Shown here: in pieces, positions 24,560 to 33,381 of the stretch
How positions within the stretch are numbered: position 1 is the stretch's first letter
How the letters are laid out: each line of letters starts with the position of its first letter
Source: Chitinophagales bacterium
GTDB taxonomy: Bacteria > Bacteroidota > Bacteroidia > Chitinophagales > BACL12
Direction of reading: 5' to 3'
Assembly (NCBI GenBank): GCA_019694895.1
Contig: JAIBBA010000006.1
Coordinates: forward strand, 1 to 51,172
DNA length: 51,172 nucleotides
Notes under the pieces: generated by a model
Databases searched by the model: none
What the model saw: the letters and a program-made list of their open reading frames with translations, nothing else
Told to the model about the DNA's origin: nothing
Made by a program: the position numbers and the translations under genes

Positions 24560-27169
24560 ATGGAGATTTCCAAAACGTATGATCCCGCGTCGATCGAGAA
24601 GAAATGGTATGCACACTGGTTAGCAAACAGGTATTTTCATTCAAAACCCGATAACCGTGAGCCTTTTACTATCGTCATTCCACCGCCGAATGTAACAGGC
24701 GTGCTGCATATGGGTCACGTGCTGAATAACACGATTCAGGATGTCCTCATCCGCCGTGCTCGTATGCAAGGAAAAAATGCCTGCTGGGTGCCAGGAACCG
24801 ATCATGCTTCCATTGCTACTGAGGCAAAGGTGGTTAAGATGCTGCGTGAACAGGGAATTAAAAAGTCGTCATTATCTCGTGAAGATTTTTTGAAGCATGC
24901 ATGGGAATGGAAAGAGAAATATGGAGGCATCATCCTTCAACAATTAAAAGAACTGGGTTGCAGCTGCGATTGGGATCGTACCCGATTCACAATGGATGAT
25001 CTTTATTATGACGATGTGATTGATACATTCATCGATCTTTATAATAAAGGATATATCTATCGCGGCCTCAGAATGGTTAACTGGGATCCGGAAGCTCGCA
25101 CCGCTTTAAGTAATGAAGAGGTAATCTATCAGGATGTTACTTCGCGTTTGCATTATGTGAAATATCAAATCAAGGGCGATAATGTTTATCTGACTGTTGC
25201 AACAACACGCCCTGAAACCATTTTAGGAGATACTGCCATTTGTGTGCATCCTGATGATGAACGATATAAAGAATTTATTGGCAAAACTGTGTTAGTGCCG
25301 CTCATCAAAAGAGAAATTCCGGTTATCGCAGATACCTATGTTGATATGGAATTTGGAACGGGTGCACTAAAAATTACACCTGCTCACGATCCTAACGATT
25401 ATGAAATAGGCTTGCGTTATAATCTGCCGGTTATCGACATCATGAATGAAGATGGCACGCTCAGTGAAAAAGCAGAAATACTGATCGGTGAAGATCGCAT
25501 GGTAGCGCGCAAGAAAATGGTAGCGATGCTTGAAGAGGAAGGCTATCTTGTGAAAATTGAAGAGCTGAAAAATAGTGTAGGTTTCTCAGAGCGCACAAAT
25601 GCCATGATCGAACCTAGATTAAGTATGCAGTGGTTCATCAGCATGAAAGAGATCAGCAAACCTGCCCTTGAACATGTGATGAATGGCGATATTAATTTAC
25701 ATCCCGAGAAATTCATCAACACCTATCGACACTGGATGGAAAATGTGAAAGATTGGTGTATCAGTCGTCAATTGTGGTGGGGACAGCGCATTCCTGCATG
25801 GTATAATGCAAGTGGTGAATTTGTTGTTGCCAAAACAGAGGCAGAAGCAAAAGCCATTTTTACATCTAAAGGTTTGTCGCTCGACGGTTTCCGTCAGGAT
25901 GAAGATGTATTGGATACCTGGGCATCAAGCTGGTTGTGGCCGATTTCGGTTTTCAATGGCATGAAGGATCCGAAGAGCGCCGATATTGAATATTATTATC
26001 CGACACAAGTGCTTGTTACTGCACCGGAGATTTTATTCTTTTGGGTGGCGCGTATGATCATTGCCGGTTATGAATATCGCAACGAGAAACCTTTCAGCGA
26101 TGTATATCTGACAGGTATTGTTCGTGATAAATTGCGCCGTAAAATGAGCAAGAGCCTTGGCAATTCGCCTGATCCGCTCGACCTCATTGCTCAATATGGT
26201 GCAGATGCTATCCGCATGGGAATTTTATTGTGCTCTCCTGCCGGAAATGACATCATCTATGATGATAAATTAATAGAGCAAGGTCGAAATTTCAATAATA
26301 AATTGTGGAACGTACTGCGACTCATCAAAGGATGGGAAGTGACCGAAACGTCGCAAACGAAAAATGAAGCCGCTATTCAATGGTTTGATTCAAAGCTAAA
26401 TGATACTATAAACACCATCAACGATCATTTTGAACAGTTTCGGATCAGCGATGCCTTGATGTGTTTATACAATTTCATTTGGGACGATTTCTGTTCATGG
26501 TACCTCGAATTTATTAAACCGGAATTTGGTCAGCCTATTGATAGTATTACCTATGAAAAAACAATAGATTTCTTTGAAGGTTGCCTGAAGTTGTTGCATC
26601 CTTACATGCCCTTTATCACTGAAGAAATTTGGCATTTGCTGCGTGATAGAAAAGCCGGAGATGATATTGTAATCACACAATTGAATGACGCGGGTAATAT
26701 CAATAACAATATTCTTGCATCAGGCAACGAAGCGAAGGAATTAATCAGCAGGATACGAGATATCCGCGCTAAGAATAATGTGAGTCCAAAGGTTGCTGCA
26801 AGTTTGTATGCTGAAGGCGATATCACCAGCATGCAAGCCTTCCGCGCTGTCATCATGAAAATGGCAAACCTCGAAGTGTTTGAATCTGTGACCGGCGATG
26901 TAAAAAATGCAGTCACTTTCCTTGTGGGAACGCAAAAGTTTTTTGTTGTTGTGCAGATGGAAATTAATATCGAAGATGAGCGCAAAAAACTGGAAGAACA
27001 AATTGCCTATCAAAAGGGATTCCTCCTTTCCATTGACAAAAAACTCAGCAATGAGAAATTTGTTGGCAGCGCACCTGCTGCTGTTGTAGATTTGGAGCGT
27101 CGCAAAAAAGCTGATGCTGAAGAAAAAATCCGCATATTGGAAGAAAGCTTACGTAACCTCGGAAATTGA
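24560..27169 (+). CDS. valS: Valine-tRNA ligase
   Basis: 869 residues. Class I signatures: PPPNVTGVLHMGH (HIGH motif, His50-Met-Gly-His53) and RRKMSKSLGN (KMSKS at 528-532). The editing (CP1) domain holds TTRPETILGDTAICVHPDD and the typical GTGALKITPAHDPNDYEIG. The anticodon-binding domain and a C-terminal coiled-coil arm (EDERKKLEEQIAYQKGFL onward, ending RNLGN) complete a full-length enzyme. It charges tRNA-Val with valine and removes misacylated threonine. It is divergent from the EEP gene and followed by a small lipoprotein gene 46 nt downstream. Confidence 0.97.
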   Translation: MEISKTYDPASIEKKWYAHWLANRYFHSKPDNREPFTIVIPPPNVTGVLHMGHVLNNTIQDVLIRRARMQGKNACWVPGTDHASIATEAKVVKMLREQGIKKSSLSREDFLKHAWEWKEKYGGIILQQLKELGCSCDWDRTRFTMDDLYYDDVIDTFIDLYNKGYIYRGLRMVNWDPEARTALSNEEVIYQDVTSRLHYVKYQIKGDNVYLTVATTRPETILGDTAICVHPDDERYKEFIGKTVLVPLIKREIPVIADTYVDMEFGTGALKITPAHDPNDYEIGLRYNLPVIDIMNEDGTLSEKAEILIGEDRMVARKKMVAMLEEEGYLVKIEELKNSVGFSERTNAMIEPRLSMQWFISMKEISKPALEHVMNGDINLHPEKFINTYRHWMENVKDWCISRQLWWGQRIPAWYNASGEFVVAKTEAEAKAIFTSKGLSLDGFRQDEDVLDTWASSWLWPISVFNGMKDPKSADIEYYYPTQVLVTAPEILFFWVARMIIAGYEYRNEKPFSDVYLTGIVRDKLRRKMSKSLGNSPDPLDLIAQYGADAIRMGILLCSPAGNDIIYDDKLIEQGRNFNNKLWNVLRLIKGWEVTETSQTKNEAAIQWFDSKLNDTINTINDHFEQFRISDALMCLYNFIWDDFCSWYLEFIKPEFGQPIDSITYEKTIDFFEGCLKLLHPYMPFITEEIWHLLRDRKAGDDIVITQLNDAGNINNNILASGNEAKELISRIRDIRAKNNVSPKVAASLYAEGDITSMQAFRAVIMKMANLEVFESVTGDVKNAVTFLVGTQKFFVVVQMEINIEDERKKLEEQIAYQKGFLLSIDKKLSNEKFVGSAPAAVVDLERRKKADAEEKIRILEESLRNLGN

Positions 27170-27215
27170 TTTTACCAATAACAATATCTTTAATTTAAAC
27201 CTCAACCATAACAAA

Positions 27216-27767
27216 ATGAAAAAAGGATTCCTCGTCATTCTGGCAATCGCCTCAATGGCAACTTTAAATTCTTGCGGCAAAAAGAAAGGCCCAAGCGCAG
27301 AAACAAAACAGGCAATGGCAACATTCGAATCTGAATGGAAAGCCCTCGGCGATCAAATCGCTGCTTGGGAAACTACTATGAACACAGCAATGGATGGCAT
27401 GACACAAATGATGACTGCCACCAGAAGCATGGACATTACTAAATTGTCCGGTGAATCAAAATCCATGGCAGAAATGAACCTGATGATGTGCAGCAAAATT
27501 GATGAGCAAATGGTCGCTATGAAAACCGGATTTGCAAAAGCAAAAACCGATTTCGCTGCAGCAACTGACGAGTATGGTGCATGGAAGAAAAAGGGACAGG
27601 AAGAGCACCTTGATGATGCAACTATTACCTCAGAACTCGCAAACTGGACGACAAAACTAACTGAGTGGAAAACTACAGTTGAAGGCTTGAATCAACAACT
27701 CAGCGGCATGCAGGATGCTTGTAAGCAAAGTTGTGATGCCATCACTGCCATGGTGCCGGCAAAGTAA
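27216..27767 (+). CDS. Small helical lipoprotein of unknown function
   Basis: 183 residues from the ATG at 27216, which gives a lipoprotein signal (MKKGFLVILAIASM, lipobox TLNSC). Longer in-frame starts overlap valS and are unlikely. The mature part, starting CGKKKGPSAETKQ, is almost wholly helical, rich in Met, Lys, Thr and Ala, with Trp at fairly regular intervals (EWKALGDQIAAWET, YGAWKKKG, LANWTTKLTEWKT), as in a helical bundle or coiled coil. Two Cys pairs lie in MMCSK and DACKQSCDAI. The family is not recognised. It is followed by a strong terminator. Confidence 0.8.
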   Translation: MKKGFLVILAIASMATLNSCGKKKGPSAETKQAMATFESEWKALGDQIAAWETTMNTAMDGMTQMMTATRSMDITKLSGESKSMAEMNLMMCSKIDEQMVAMKTGFAKAKTDFAAATDEYGAWKKKGQEEHLDDATITSELANWTTKLTEWKTTVEGLNQQLSGMQDACKQSCDAITAMVPAK

Positions 27768-27786
27768 TTTTTAATTGATTTTATTG

Positions 27787-27815
27787 AAAGGCTGCCTTTT
27801 TTGGCGGCCTTTTTT
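27787..27815 (+). terminator. Rho-independent terminator
   Basis: AAGGCTGCC pairs with GGCGGCCTT around a TTTTTT loop, then a run of T. It lies 20 nt after the lipoprotein stop codon. Confidence 0.93.
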
Positions 27816-27949
27816 GTGCCAAGAATGTTCCAAAACCTGTTGTTAGTAGCTTCAGAGGCCCTAGGGTATTCATTGTAAGCATTTGCGAAAATCAATAATC
27901 ACTTTGTCGGAATGTGCATATTTTGCCTGTTGGCTCAAAGGCATAGGGT

Positions 27950-27957
27950 TATATTTG
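27950..27957 (+). promoter_or_regulatory. Bacteroidota -7 box TATATTTG for TonB receptor
   Basis: Exact match 18 nt before the ATG at 27976, with a TTG at 27930-27932 17 nt upstream. Confidence 0.6.
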
Positions 27958-27975
27958 AGTGTTAAACCCATATTC

Positions 27976-30372
27976 ATGCGCAATTTTCTGCTTATTTGCT
28001 TGCTTTTATCAACGATAAGTCTAACCGCACAATCGCCGGGTCAAACCGTCCGAGGCACTATTACCGACGCAGCATCGAAGTATCCGCTTATCGGCGCTAC
28101 TGTCCTTTTGTATGCAGACTCAACCATGCTTGGTGGTGCTACCACCGATGAACAAGGTGATTATCGCATTACCAATGCTCCGGTAGGGCGTGTTACCCTG
28201 CGATTTACATATGTTGGTTATGAGGACATCACCATGAGCAATGTAATAGTTACCGGCGGGAAGGAAGTGATTATCAATGTTGAATTGGAAGAAGGTGCCG
28301 AAGCACTTGATGCAGTTGTTGTTACGGCCAAATCGGACAAGGGTGAGGTAAATAATGAAATGGCAATCAATAGCGTGCGCACCTTCAGTGTTGAAGAAAC
28401 AGATCGCTATGCAGGCAGTCGCGGAGACCCTGCTCGCATGGCATCAAATTTTGCCGGTGTGCAAGGTGCTGATGATTCACGTAATGATATTGTTGTGCGC
28501 GGAAATTCACCAATCGGCGTGTTGTGGCGATTGGAGGGTATCGACATTCCAAATCCAAGTCATTTTGCAATTGCCGGTACTACCGGCGGTCCGGTATCAA
28601 TTATCAATAATAAATACCTCAGTAACTCCGACTTTTTTACAGGTGCTTTTCCTGCAGAATATGGCAATGCTATCGCCGGTGTTTTCGATTTGAATATGCG
28701 AAGAGGCAATGATGAACAACATGAGTTCAGTGGACAGCTTGGATTTCTTGGAACAGAATTGTTTGCCGAAGGGCCTATCAATAAATCGAAAGGTTCATCT
28801 TATTTGGCGAGCTATCGATATTCAACTTTACAATTATTTCAATTCATGCACATTCCGATAGGAACTACCGCTGTGCCAAATTATATGGACGGAGCATTTA
28901 AACTTTCTTTTCCAAAAGGTAATGCCATGTGGAATGTATTTGCCATCGGCGGAAAAAGTAAGATAGATATTTTGGTAAGTGAATACACTAAAGAGGAAAC
29001 TGAATTATACGGAGATAGCGACAGAGATCAATACTTTGGTACAGCTATGTCGGTTGCAGGTGTTTCATATGCCAGGCAATACAATCCATCAGCATATGGT
29101 AAATGGGTTGCTGCATATAGTGTACAGGAAAATCATGCTAATCATGCTTTCGTATTCAGAGATGTGAATTTCGATATAGATTCCATAGTGCCGAATATGA
29201 ATTATTCTTTCCTCGATCAAAAAGCATCGCTGATATATTCATTGAATAAAAAAGTCAACAGTCGCCATAGTTTTAAAACAGGAGCAAGCTTTGAATCAAT
29301 ATGGTATAATCATATCGATTCTAATAGAAATGTGTATACCTGGACTTGGGATAACCGCTATGATTTTGAAGGGAATAATTATTTGGCACAAGCTTACTTT
29401 CAATGGAAATATAAATACAATGAACGCCTGTTGTTTACCGGTGGCTTGCATGCCCAGATATTTACCATCAACAGCAATTCAAAATCCCTGGAACCCAGAG
29501 CCGGTATGCAATGGCGTGTGGATGACAGGTCTTCGTTAAGCCTGGGTTTGGGATTGCACAGCCAGATGTTGCCAAGCTATCAGTATACCTATATGCATTA
29601 TCAGGCAGATGGAAGCGCATTGCTCATCAATGAAGATGTCGGATTTATCCGTAGTGCACATATGATACTCGGTTATGATAGAAAGCTCTCCGATAATCTG
29701 CGAGTTAAATCGGAAGTATATTATCAATATCTCTATGATGTGCCGGTTGAAGTTGCACCAAGCGCATTTTCATTGGCAAACGAAGGGAGTGGGTTCTCAA
29801 GATTTTTCCCTGACTCATTACAGAATACAGGAACAGGTAAAAACTATGGTGCCGAACTTACCATCGAGAAATTTTTCAGCAATCATTTCTTTTTCCTGAT
29901 AACCGGATCATTATACGATTCCCGATATGTTGGGTCAGATGGCATTGAACGCAAAACCGATTTTAATGGCACCTATGCCGGTAATATGCTCGGCGGTTAT
30001 GAATTCACTATCAGCGACCGCAATGTGCTTACCGTTGGCATTAAAACAACCTATGCGGGAGGTAAACTCACTACGCCCGTCGACACAGCAGCTACTATTG
30101 CAGCAAAGGAACTGATCTATATTGATTCTCTGACAAATACGATACAACTCAAAGATTATTTTCGTTTTGATGTGAAGCTTGCTTATCGAATAAATTCCGG
30201 TAAGCGTAGTGTCACGCACGAAATCGCTCTGGATCTTGTGAATGTATTGAATATTCAAAACGTGTTGGGATTAACTTATGCGCCAAACCCTGCAGATCCA
30301 ACGGCCAGTCCGGTGAAAGAAGAGTATCAGTTAGGCTTTTTACCTTTGTTCTATTACAAAATTGATTTTTGA
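27976..30372 (+). CDS. TonB-dependent receptor with carboxypeptidase-regulatory-like domain
   Basis: 798 residues from the ATG at 27976 (signal peptide ending SLTAQ); an upstream start at 27883 would add 31 residues ahead of the -7 box. After the signal, a CarboxypepD_reg-like domain (VRGTITDAASKYPLIGATVLL ... GEYRI-like turn DEQGDYRI) is followed by a plug (DIVVRGNSPIGVLWRLEGID, SNSDFFTGAFPAEYGNAIAG) and a 22-strand barrel ending in aromatic YYKIDF, as outer-membrane barrels do. It imports a ligand through the outer membrane using TonB energy. No SusD-like lipoprotein is adjacent, so it is not a standard polysaccharide-utilisation pair. The ligand is unknown. Confidence 0.92.
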   Translation: MRNFLLICLLLSTISLTAQSPGQTVRGTITDAASKYPLIGATVLLYADSTMLGGATTDEQGDYRITNAPVGRVTLRFTYVGYEDITMSNVIVTGGKEVIINVELEEGAEALDAVVVTAKSDKGEVNNEMAINSVRTFSVEETDRYAGSRGDPARMASNFAGVQGADDSRNDIVVRGNSPIGVLWRLEGIDIPNPSHFAIAGTTGGPVSIINNKYLSNSDFFTGAFPAEYGNAIAGVFDLNMRRGNDEQHEFSGQLGFLGTELFAEGPINKSKGSSYLASYRYSTLQLFQFMHIPIGTTAVPNYMDGAFKLSFPKGNAMWNVFAIGGKSKIDILVSEYTKEETELYGDSDRDQYFGTAMSVAGVSYARQYNPSAYGKWVAAYSVQENHANHAFVFRDVNFDIDSIVPNMNYSFLDQKASLIYSLNKKVNSRHSFKTGASFESIWYNHIDSNRNVYTWTWDNRYDFEGNNYLAQAYFQWKYKYNERLLFTGGLHAQIFTINSNSKSLEPRAGMQWRVDDRSSLSLGLGLHSQMLPSYQYTYMHYQADGSALLINEDVGFIRSAHMILGYDRKLSDNLRVKSEVYYQYLYDVPVEVAPSAFSLANEGSGFSRFFPDSLQNTGTGKNYGAELTIEKFFSNHFFFLITGSLYDSRYVGSDGIERKTDFNGTYAGNMLGGYEFTISDRNVLTVGIKTTYAGGKLTTPVDTAATIAAKELIYIDSLTNTIQLKDYFRFDVKLAYRINSGKRSVTHEIALDLVNVLNIQNVLGLTYAPNPADPTASPVKEEYQLGFLPLFYYKIDF

Positions 30373-30375
30373 GGC

Positions 30376-31158
30376 ATGACATACTCAACCATCCTTTATA
30401 CTATAGCCGATAAAGTAGGCACCATCACCCTTAATCGTCCGGATAAGCGAAATGCATTCAATGCGGATGTGGTAGCTGAATTAACTGAGGCATTTACCGA
30501 TGCTCAGGAAAATGAATCTGTGAAAGTGATTGTGCTCGCTGCTTCAGGGGAGGTATTTAGTGCAGGTGCGGATCTGGGATATCTGCAATCGCTGCAACAG
30601 AATTCTTTTGAAGAAAACGTAGCCGATTCTCAAAAATTAATGGCCTTGTATAAATTGATGTATACCTTATCGAAACCCATCATCGCAAAAATTGAAGGTC
30701 ATGCCATTGCAGGTGGTTGCGGATTGGCGAGTGTATGTGATTTTAGTTTTGCTGTTCCGGAAGCACAGTTTGGATATACAGAAGTGAAGATTGGATTTAT
30801 TCCTGCTATTGTGATGGTATTTCTGCTGCGTAAAATTAATGAGCGACATGCAAAAGAATTATTGCTCACCGGCAAATTAATAACTGCTGAAACTGCTGAA
30901 AAATATGGTCTCATCAATGCAGTGATTCCCAAAAATAAAATTGACGAAGCTGTATCCGGTTTATGTGTTGAGTTGATAGCTCAGACGAGTAGGGTAGCAG
31001 TGGCCACTACAAAATCGATGATAGCGGCGGTGCAGGAAATGGGATTGGATGAAGCATTGCAATATGCGGCAGAAATGAATGCAAAGGCCAGGGCAACTGA
31101 TGATTGTCAATATGGTATTCGCTCCTTCCTGGAGAAGAAAAAACCTGAATGGAAATAA
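30376..31158 (+). CDS. Enoyl-CoA hydratase/isomerase family enzyme, methylglutaconyl-CoA hydratase-like
   Basis: 260 residues. Crotonase-fold signatures are TLNRPDKRNAFN, FSAGADLGYLQSL (first oxyanion turn) and GHAIAGGCGLASVCDF (second). Of the two acids of rat enoyl-CoA hydratase, Glu164 is matched by Glu136 in YTEVKIGFIPA, but Glu144 is replaced by Gly116 in GGCGLAS. This pattern, with EVKIGFIPA, is common in methylglutaconyl-CoA hydratases (LiuC type) of leucine breakdown. The gene starts 3 bp after the receptor stop, so it is probably co-transcribed with it, an odd pairing. Its stop abuts that of the facing bioA. The family is certain; the substrate is tentative. Confidence 0.86.
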   Translation: MTYSTILYTIADKVGTITLNRPDKRNAFNADVVAELTEAFTDAQENESVKVIVLAASGEVFSAGADLGYLQSLQQNSFEENVADSQKLMALYKLMYTLSKPIIAKIEGHAIAGGCGLASVCDFSFAVPEAQFGYTEVKIGFIPAIVMVFLLRKINERHAKELLLTGKLITAETAEKYGLINAVIPKNKIDEAVSGLCVELIAQTSRVAVATTKSMIAAVQEMGLDEALQYAAEMNAKARATDDCQYGIRSFLEKKKPEWK

Positions 31159-32454
31159 TTATTGTAATGTCTTTCCTTCGGCTAACAATGCCAATGCATC
31201 TAAAATGGCATTATACACTTCATCCAATGCTTCGTTGGTGATACAATATGGCGGCATGATATAGATGGTGTTTCCTAATGGTCGCAGAAGCACACCTCGT
31301 TTCATGAAAAAATGATAGAGCATGTCGCGTATGCTGTTAAAATATCCGGTATCGTTGGAAGTAACAAAATCCATTGCTAACACTGTTCCGCATTGTCTGA
31401 TATTTTTTACCACAGGTATATCACTGTGACTGTACACTTGTAATGCGGCTGTAAAATGTTGATGACGTGAAGCTATGGTTGTGAGTGCATGATCAAAACC
31501 GGGCTGCAAACATAAATCGACACTTGCATTTGCGGCAGCACAAGCCAAAGGATTTGCCGTATAGCTATGCCCGTGATAAAGGGCCTTCATTTTATCTTCA
31601 CTATAGAATGCCATGAAAATTGCTTGCGTGCATATAGTAACGCCGAGTGCCATTGATCCACCGGTGATACCTTTACTTAAGCATATAATATCCGGCTGAT
31701 GATTGGCATAATGTCCCGCAAGGAATTTTCCGGTTCGGTAAAATCCTGTCATTACTTCATCGGCAATACATAGTACTCCATGTTGTTTGGCGGTGTATAT
31801 CATTGTATCTAAAGCCATACCGGTATACATGAGCATTCCTCCGGCTCCCATGATAAGTGGTTCGTAAATAAATGCGGCCACATCTCCTTCCGACAACGCT
31901 GCTTCTAATTCTTGCATACAAATGTCTTCATTTCCCGGAAGGGGAGGGGTGATATAGGTGACGTCAAATAATTTATCGTGAAAAGCGGCAGTAAAAGCAC
32001 CACGCGCACTGACACTCATACTGCCAAATGTATCGCCATGGTAGCTGCCCTCCAATGCAATAATGCGATGTTTTTTTGCTCCAAGATTTTGGTGATATTG
32101 CAAAGCCATTTTAAGTGCCACTTCAACGGCGGTACTTCCGTTATCGGAGAAAAACATTTTAGTATAATCGCTGCCGCACATTGCTGTTACACGAGAAGCA
32201 AGATGCATTGCCGGAGCGTGTGTAAACCCTGCAAAAATTACGTGTTCCAGTTGTCCGAACTGCTCATGAACTTTTTGTCGGATATAGGGATGTGCATGAC
32301 CGTGAATATTCGTCCACCAACTGGAAACGGCATCAATAATAGTATTGCCATCAGCAGTAAATAACAGTGCACCTTTCCCTGAAACGATTTGTACAGGTTC
32401 GGGGGCTAATTGCATTTGGGTGAATGGATACCATATAGGACCATCATCACGCAT
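31159..32454 (-). CDS. bioA: Adenosylmethionine-8-amino-7-oxononanoate aminotransferase
   Basis: 431 residues. It opens IWYPFTQMQLAPEP, the BioA-specific start, then SSWWTNIHGHAHP (substrate-binding Trp pair), FFSDNGSTAVEVALKMA, EGSYHGDTFGSMS, the PLP-binding ADEVMTGFYRTG and the lysine region LSKGITGGSMALG. BioA transfers the amino group of S-adenosylmethionine to KAPA, giving DAPA in biotin synthesis. It follows bioD with 1 bp between, so they form an operon. bioB and bioF are not in the window. Confidence 0.95.
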   Translation of the reverse strand: MRDDGPIWYPFTQMQLAPEPVQIVSGKGALLFTADGNTIIDAVSSWWTNIHGHAHPYIRQKVHEQFGQLEHVIFAGFTHAPAMHLASRVTAMCGSDYTKMFFSDNGSTAVEVALKMALQYHQNLGAKKHRIIALEGSYHGDTFGSMSVSARGAFTAAFHDKLFDVTYITPPLPGNEDICMQELEAALSEGDVAAFIYEPLIMGAGGMLMYTGMALDTMIYTAKQHGVLCIADEVMTGFYRTGKFLAGHYANHQPDIICLSKGITGGSMALGVTICTQAIFMAFYSEDKMKALYHGHSYTANPLACAAANASVDLCLQPGFDHALTTIASRHQHFTAALQVYSHSDIPVVKNIRQCGTVLAMDFVTSNDTGYFNSIRDMLYHFFMKRGVLLRPLGNTIYIMPPYCITNEALDEVYNAILDALALLAEGKTLQ

Positions 32455-32455
32455 A

Positions 32456-33088
32456 TCAGGATATTTTTAATTGCTGCATGCGCTTGCGAATGAATTCGGC
32501 ATGCTTTTTTATAAATGGTTTGTCCAGAACGTCAGTATGTGCTACGCGGCCAATAACCGGGATGTCGGAATATTGAGTGATGAATTGTTCGCTGGAAACA
32601 TTTTCCATACCATTGAAAATAATTCCTGCAACCGGTATTTGTTTTGCTCGCAACACAGCGCAGGTTAACAGTGTGTGGTTGATGCTTCCGAGATAGTTCT
32701 TTGAAACGACAATCACAGACGCTTCCCATTTTGCGATCATATCCAACATCAAGGTGGAGTTGTTGATCGGCACCATTAATCCGCCGGCGCCTTCTATCAC
32801 TAATGTGTTTGATGTTTCAGGAACGACAATATTATCTAAATCTATTTCCACACCATCTAAAGCAGCGGCAGCATGTGGCGACATGGGTTGCTTCAATAAG
32901 AATGCCTCTTTATGAAATTGACTTTTTGGATTGGAAATAAGATTCTGCACGCGTTGTGTATCCGTATAATCCAAACCACCACTTTGCACCGGTTTCCAAT
33001 AGTCGGCAAATAATGCCTCCACTACCACTGCCGAAACAACGGTCTTCCCTATATCGGTCCCTATTCCTGTTATAAATATTTTTTTCAT
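32456..33088 (-). CDS. bioD: Dethiobiotin synthetase
   Basis: 210 residues. The P-loop ITGIGTDIGKTVVS opens the protein, followed by YWKPVQSGG (substrate contact) and VIEGAGGLMVPIN (Mg/nucleotide region), all typical BioD signatures. It closes the ureido ring of dethiobiotin from DAPA, CO2 and ATP. It is the first gene of the bioD-bioA pair. No good -7 box or BirA-type operator was recognised in the ~220 bp upstream. Confidence 0.95.
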   Translation of the reverse strand: MKKIFITGIGTDIGKTVVSAVVVEALFADYWKPVQSGGLDYTDTQRVQNLISNPKSQFHKEAFLLKQPMSPHAAAALDGVEIDLDNIVVPETSNTLVIEGAGGLMVPINNSTLMLDMIAKWEASVIVVSKNYLGSINHTLLTCAVLRAKQIPVAGIIFNGMENVSSEQFITQYSDIPVIGRVAHTDVLDKPFIKKHAEFIRKRMQQLKIS

Positions 33089-33311
33089 TTGGTTGGGGTG
33101 ATTAGCATGTGGTATCCGGTATTGAAAATATTAGGATGATTTTAATTGCTAAATTAATGTGCAACTTCCAATTATCATGGATATTTAACTATGGTGTTCA
33201 AGTCCTGCTTTGGCGGAATGTCGCTGCGCTCCATGAGCAAAATCGCAACCGATCCACTCAACTTCAAAGTACATTCTTCCAAGCCTCAAAAAATCCTCTC
33301 TCCCGTTTCCT

Positions 33312-33381
33312 CTCTCCTTTCTCCTCTCTCCTCTCTCCTCTCTCCTCTCTCCTTTCTCCTTTCTCCTTTCTCCTTTCTCCT
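33312..33381 (-). repeat. Ten in-phase heptads CTCTCCT/TTCTCCT abutting a stop codon
   Basis: CTCTCCT, TTCTCCT, four CTCTCCT, four TTCTCCT, exactly 70 bp, with more degenerate copies at 33295-33311. The last base touches the complement of the TGA stop (33382-33384) of the guanidine-modifying enzyme gene. On that gene's strand the unit is AGGAGAR, the same as after the sigma-factor gene. The remaining upstream gap (33089-33294) shows no gene. Confidence 0.95.

Noticed and set aside
27883-27975. Upstream start for the TonB receptor
   Set aside because: It precedes the promoter box; the ATG at 27976 begins a clean signal peptide.
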